A stretch of DNA of 32,388 nt, from positions 1-32,388 of the forward strand of contig NZ_AVAF01000092.1 in the NCBI RefSeq assembly GCF_000445185.1. Reading direction: 5' to 3'. The translations under genes were made by a program, and so were the position numbers. This document shows, in pieces, positions 31,294 through 32,388 of the stretch. This DNA comes from Thermoanaerobacter sp. A7A (lineage in GTDB: Bacteria > Bacillota > Thermoanaerobacteria > Thermoanaerobacterales > Thermoanaerobacteraceae). The notes below the pieces were generated by a model. That model made no database searches. It had not been told where the DNA came from and saw only the letters and a program-made list of their open reading frames with translations. The stretch's first letter is position 1. The number at the start of each line of letters is the position of its first letter.

Positions 31294-32325
31294 TTATTTG
31301 CTATAAAAATAATCAACATTGTCTTTTGTAACAACATTTACTCCTGTATCTACAATAGGTGGTAATGGAGCTACATTGGCAGTTTTCCAATCTCCATCAA
31401 TTGGATGAACAAGATTATGTTTTAAGTTATATAAAAACATCATACCCCAATATCCCATATTCCAAGTACCTTGTGCTATAGTGGCATCTATAACACCTGC
31501 TTTAATATTGTCTAATGTTCCCTTGTCTGTATCAAAACTTACAATATGAATTTTGCCAACTTTGTTTGCTTCTTTAACTGCTGTAGCAGCACCAACACCT
31601 GTAGAAGCTTCTGTTGTAAAAACTCCTACCAAATTTGGATCTGCTTGCATCATACTTGCCATTGCCTGTGCAGACGCTACTTGATCTGACTTCCCATCTT
31701 GCACTGATACAACTCTCATATTTGGAAATTCTTTGGCAATTGTATCTTTAAAACCAGCTGTTCGCTCTTCATGATTAAGTTGCCCAGGAACAGTAATAAC
31801 TCCTACATCGCCTTTCTCACCAACTAATTTTGCAAGAGTACGAGCAGCAATTACTCCGGCATTATAATTAGAAGTTCCAAGATAAGAATATCGAGATGAA
31901 TTAGGTGAATCTGCATCAAAAGTAATTACAGGTATCCCTTGTTGTATTGCTTTATTAATTGGTTCTTTTAAGGCATCTGGATTTATACATGTAACTAATA
32001 TCCCACTTGGTTTTTGAGCAATAACTTGTTCCAATACAGTAACTTCTTGGTTAATATCGTATTCATTTGCACCAGTATATTGAGCTGTGACTCCTAAAAT
32101 TTTTGCTGCATCTTGCATTCCTTTGAAAGCCCCCTTCCAATATTCAATCCCAGAAACAAAAGTTACCATGACGTATTTCTCATCTTTGGAACCAACCAAT
32201 GGACTATTAGATGACTTTGAAATACTGCTACCCGCATCAGAAGTACTATTTCCGCAACCAGTTAGAAAAGCTGCAATTATAAAAGACATAACCACAAGTA
32301 GTGAAATAAATCTTTTTGTTTTCAT
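31294..32325 (-). CDS. sugar ABC transporter substrate-binding lipoprotein (ribose/arabinose type)
   Basis: The 343-residue periplasmic-binding-protein (type 1, Peripla_BP_4) has a lipoprotein signal ending FLTGC (about residues 21-25) and a Ser-rich linker. Then come KYVMVTFVSGIEYWKGAFKG, QKPSGILVTCINPDALKEPI, GIPVITFDADSPNSSRYSYLGTSNY and IHIVSFDTDKGTLDNIKAG. The group binds pentoses and other monosaccharides for CUT2 importers. The ATG has AAGGAGG 8 bases before it. No permease or ATPase gene follows before araA, so it either ends an operon that begins outside the window or stands alone. L-arabinose is the likely ligand by position. The last 63 bases of the window show only its ribosome site. 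Confidence 0.9.
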   Translation of the reverse strand: MKTKRFISLLVVMSFIIAAFLTGCGNSTSDAGSSISKSSNSPLVGSKDEKYVMVTFVSGIEYWKGAFKGMQDAAKILGVTAQYTGANEYDINQEVTVLEQVIAQKPSGILVTCINPDALKEPINKAIQQGIPVITFDADSPNSSRYSYLGTSNYNAGVIAARTLAKLVGEKGDVGVITVPGQLNHEERTAGFKDTIAKEFPNMRVVSVQDGKSDQVASAQAMASMMQADPNLVGVFTTEASTGVGAATAVKEANKVGKIHIVSFDTDKGTLDNIKAGVIDATIAQGTWNMGYWGMMFLYNLKHNLVHPIDGDWKTANVAPLPPIVDTGVNVVTKDNVDYFYSK

Positions 32326-32388
32326 TTATACCTTTCCTCCTTCAAAATATTTTATTTAGGTCTTTGCAGAATCCCAAAATCCTTATGG

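Noticed and set aside
1-32388. CRISPR array, tRNA or rRNA genes, intact insertion sequence, phage or toxin-antitoxin module
   Set aside because: No regularly spaced repeats, no cloverleaf or rRNA-like sequence, and no transposase, integrase or paired small toxin-antitoxin genes were seen on either strand.

Overview
The window is low-GC, anaerobic Firmicute DNA and looks like Thermoanaerobacter or a close relative (Clostridia, thermophile). The reasons are the strong A+T bias, AGGAGG-type ribosome sites with many GTG and TTG starts, a short 465-residue L-arabinose isomerase of the kind known from Thermoanaerobacter, and a HydE ([FeFe]-hydrogenase maturase) remnant. Almost all genes are on the minus strand. 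The plus-strand exceptions are the hydE remnant, a methyltransferase and a penicillin-binding protein. No rRNA, tRNA, CRISPR array or intact insertion sequence was seen.

Region 1 (1-6.5 kb, minus) concerns metals and redox. It holds a Fur-family regulator, a Cys-rich DUF1847 protein, a TrmO-type tRNA methyltransferase, a FecCD-type metal-chelate ABC transporter (binding lipoprotein, permease, ATPase) and a CoA-disulfide-reductase-like flavoprotein. A 17-bp inverted repeat (TTGTATAC-T-GTATACAA) lies at the DUF1847 promoter and recurs, with 3 differences, at the transporter promoter. A REP-like palindromic element sits between the transporter ATPase and trmO.

Region 2 (6.6-11.2 kb) starts with a 5'-truncated hydE. 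A six-gene minus-strand operon follows, with three NifX/NifB-type small proteins, two MinD-type ATPases carrying inserted 2x[4Fe-4S] ferredoxin domains, and a metallo-beta-lactamase-fold protein. A DUF5320 gene lies just upstream. The layout resembles the orange-protein (ORP) operons of sulfate reducers. A 20-bp palindrome, TTATTGACATATGTCAATAA, forms the -35 region of the fur promoter. Close variants form the -35 region of the NifX/MinD operon and the DUF5320 gene, and a weaker one that of the flavoprotein. Second copies lie near the transcription start in three of the four. This looks like one regulon, possibly run by the Fur-family protein.

Region 3 (11.4-12.7 kb) has a SAM methyltransferase and two unrecognised small genes.

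Region 4 (12.9-19.8 kb, minus) is a sucrose/fructoside locus: binding lipoprotein, two permeases, a GH32 hydrolase, a fructokinase and a LacI-type repressor. LacI-type operators overlap an excellent promoter. No ABC ATPase is encoded, so a shared one is probably used.

Region 5 (19.8-23.9 kb) contains a decayed gene (Cys-motif plus HEAT-like protein), a riboswitch-like leader with a terminator in front of it, a class B penicillin-binding protein, and a lone membrane-anchored sugar-binding protein.

Region 6 (24-32.4 kb, minus) is an L-arabinose locus: a sugar-binding lipoprotein, then araA-araB-araD, araR-araM, and a transaldolase/fructose-6-phosphate aldolase. Two AraR-type operators (TGTACGTACA and TGTTCGTATA), 32 bp apart, flank the araA -10. 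The isomerase, kinase and epimerase give xylulose 5-phosphate, and the transaldolase-type enzyme can serve the pentose phosphate steps that follow.
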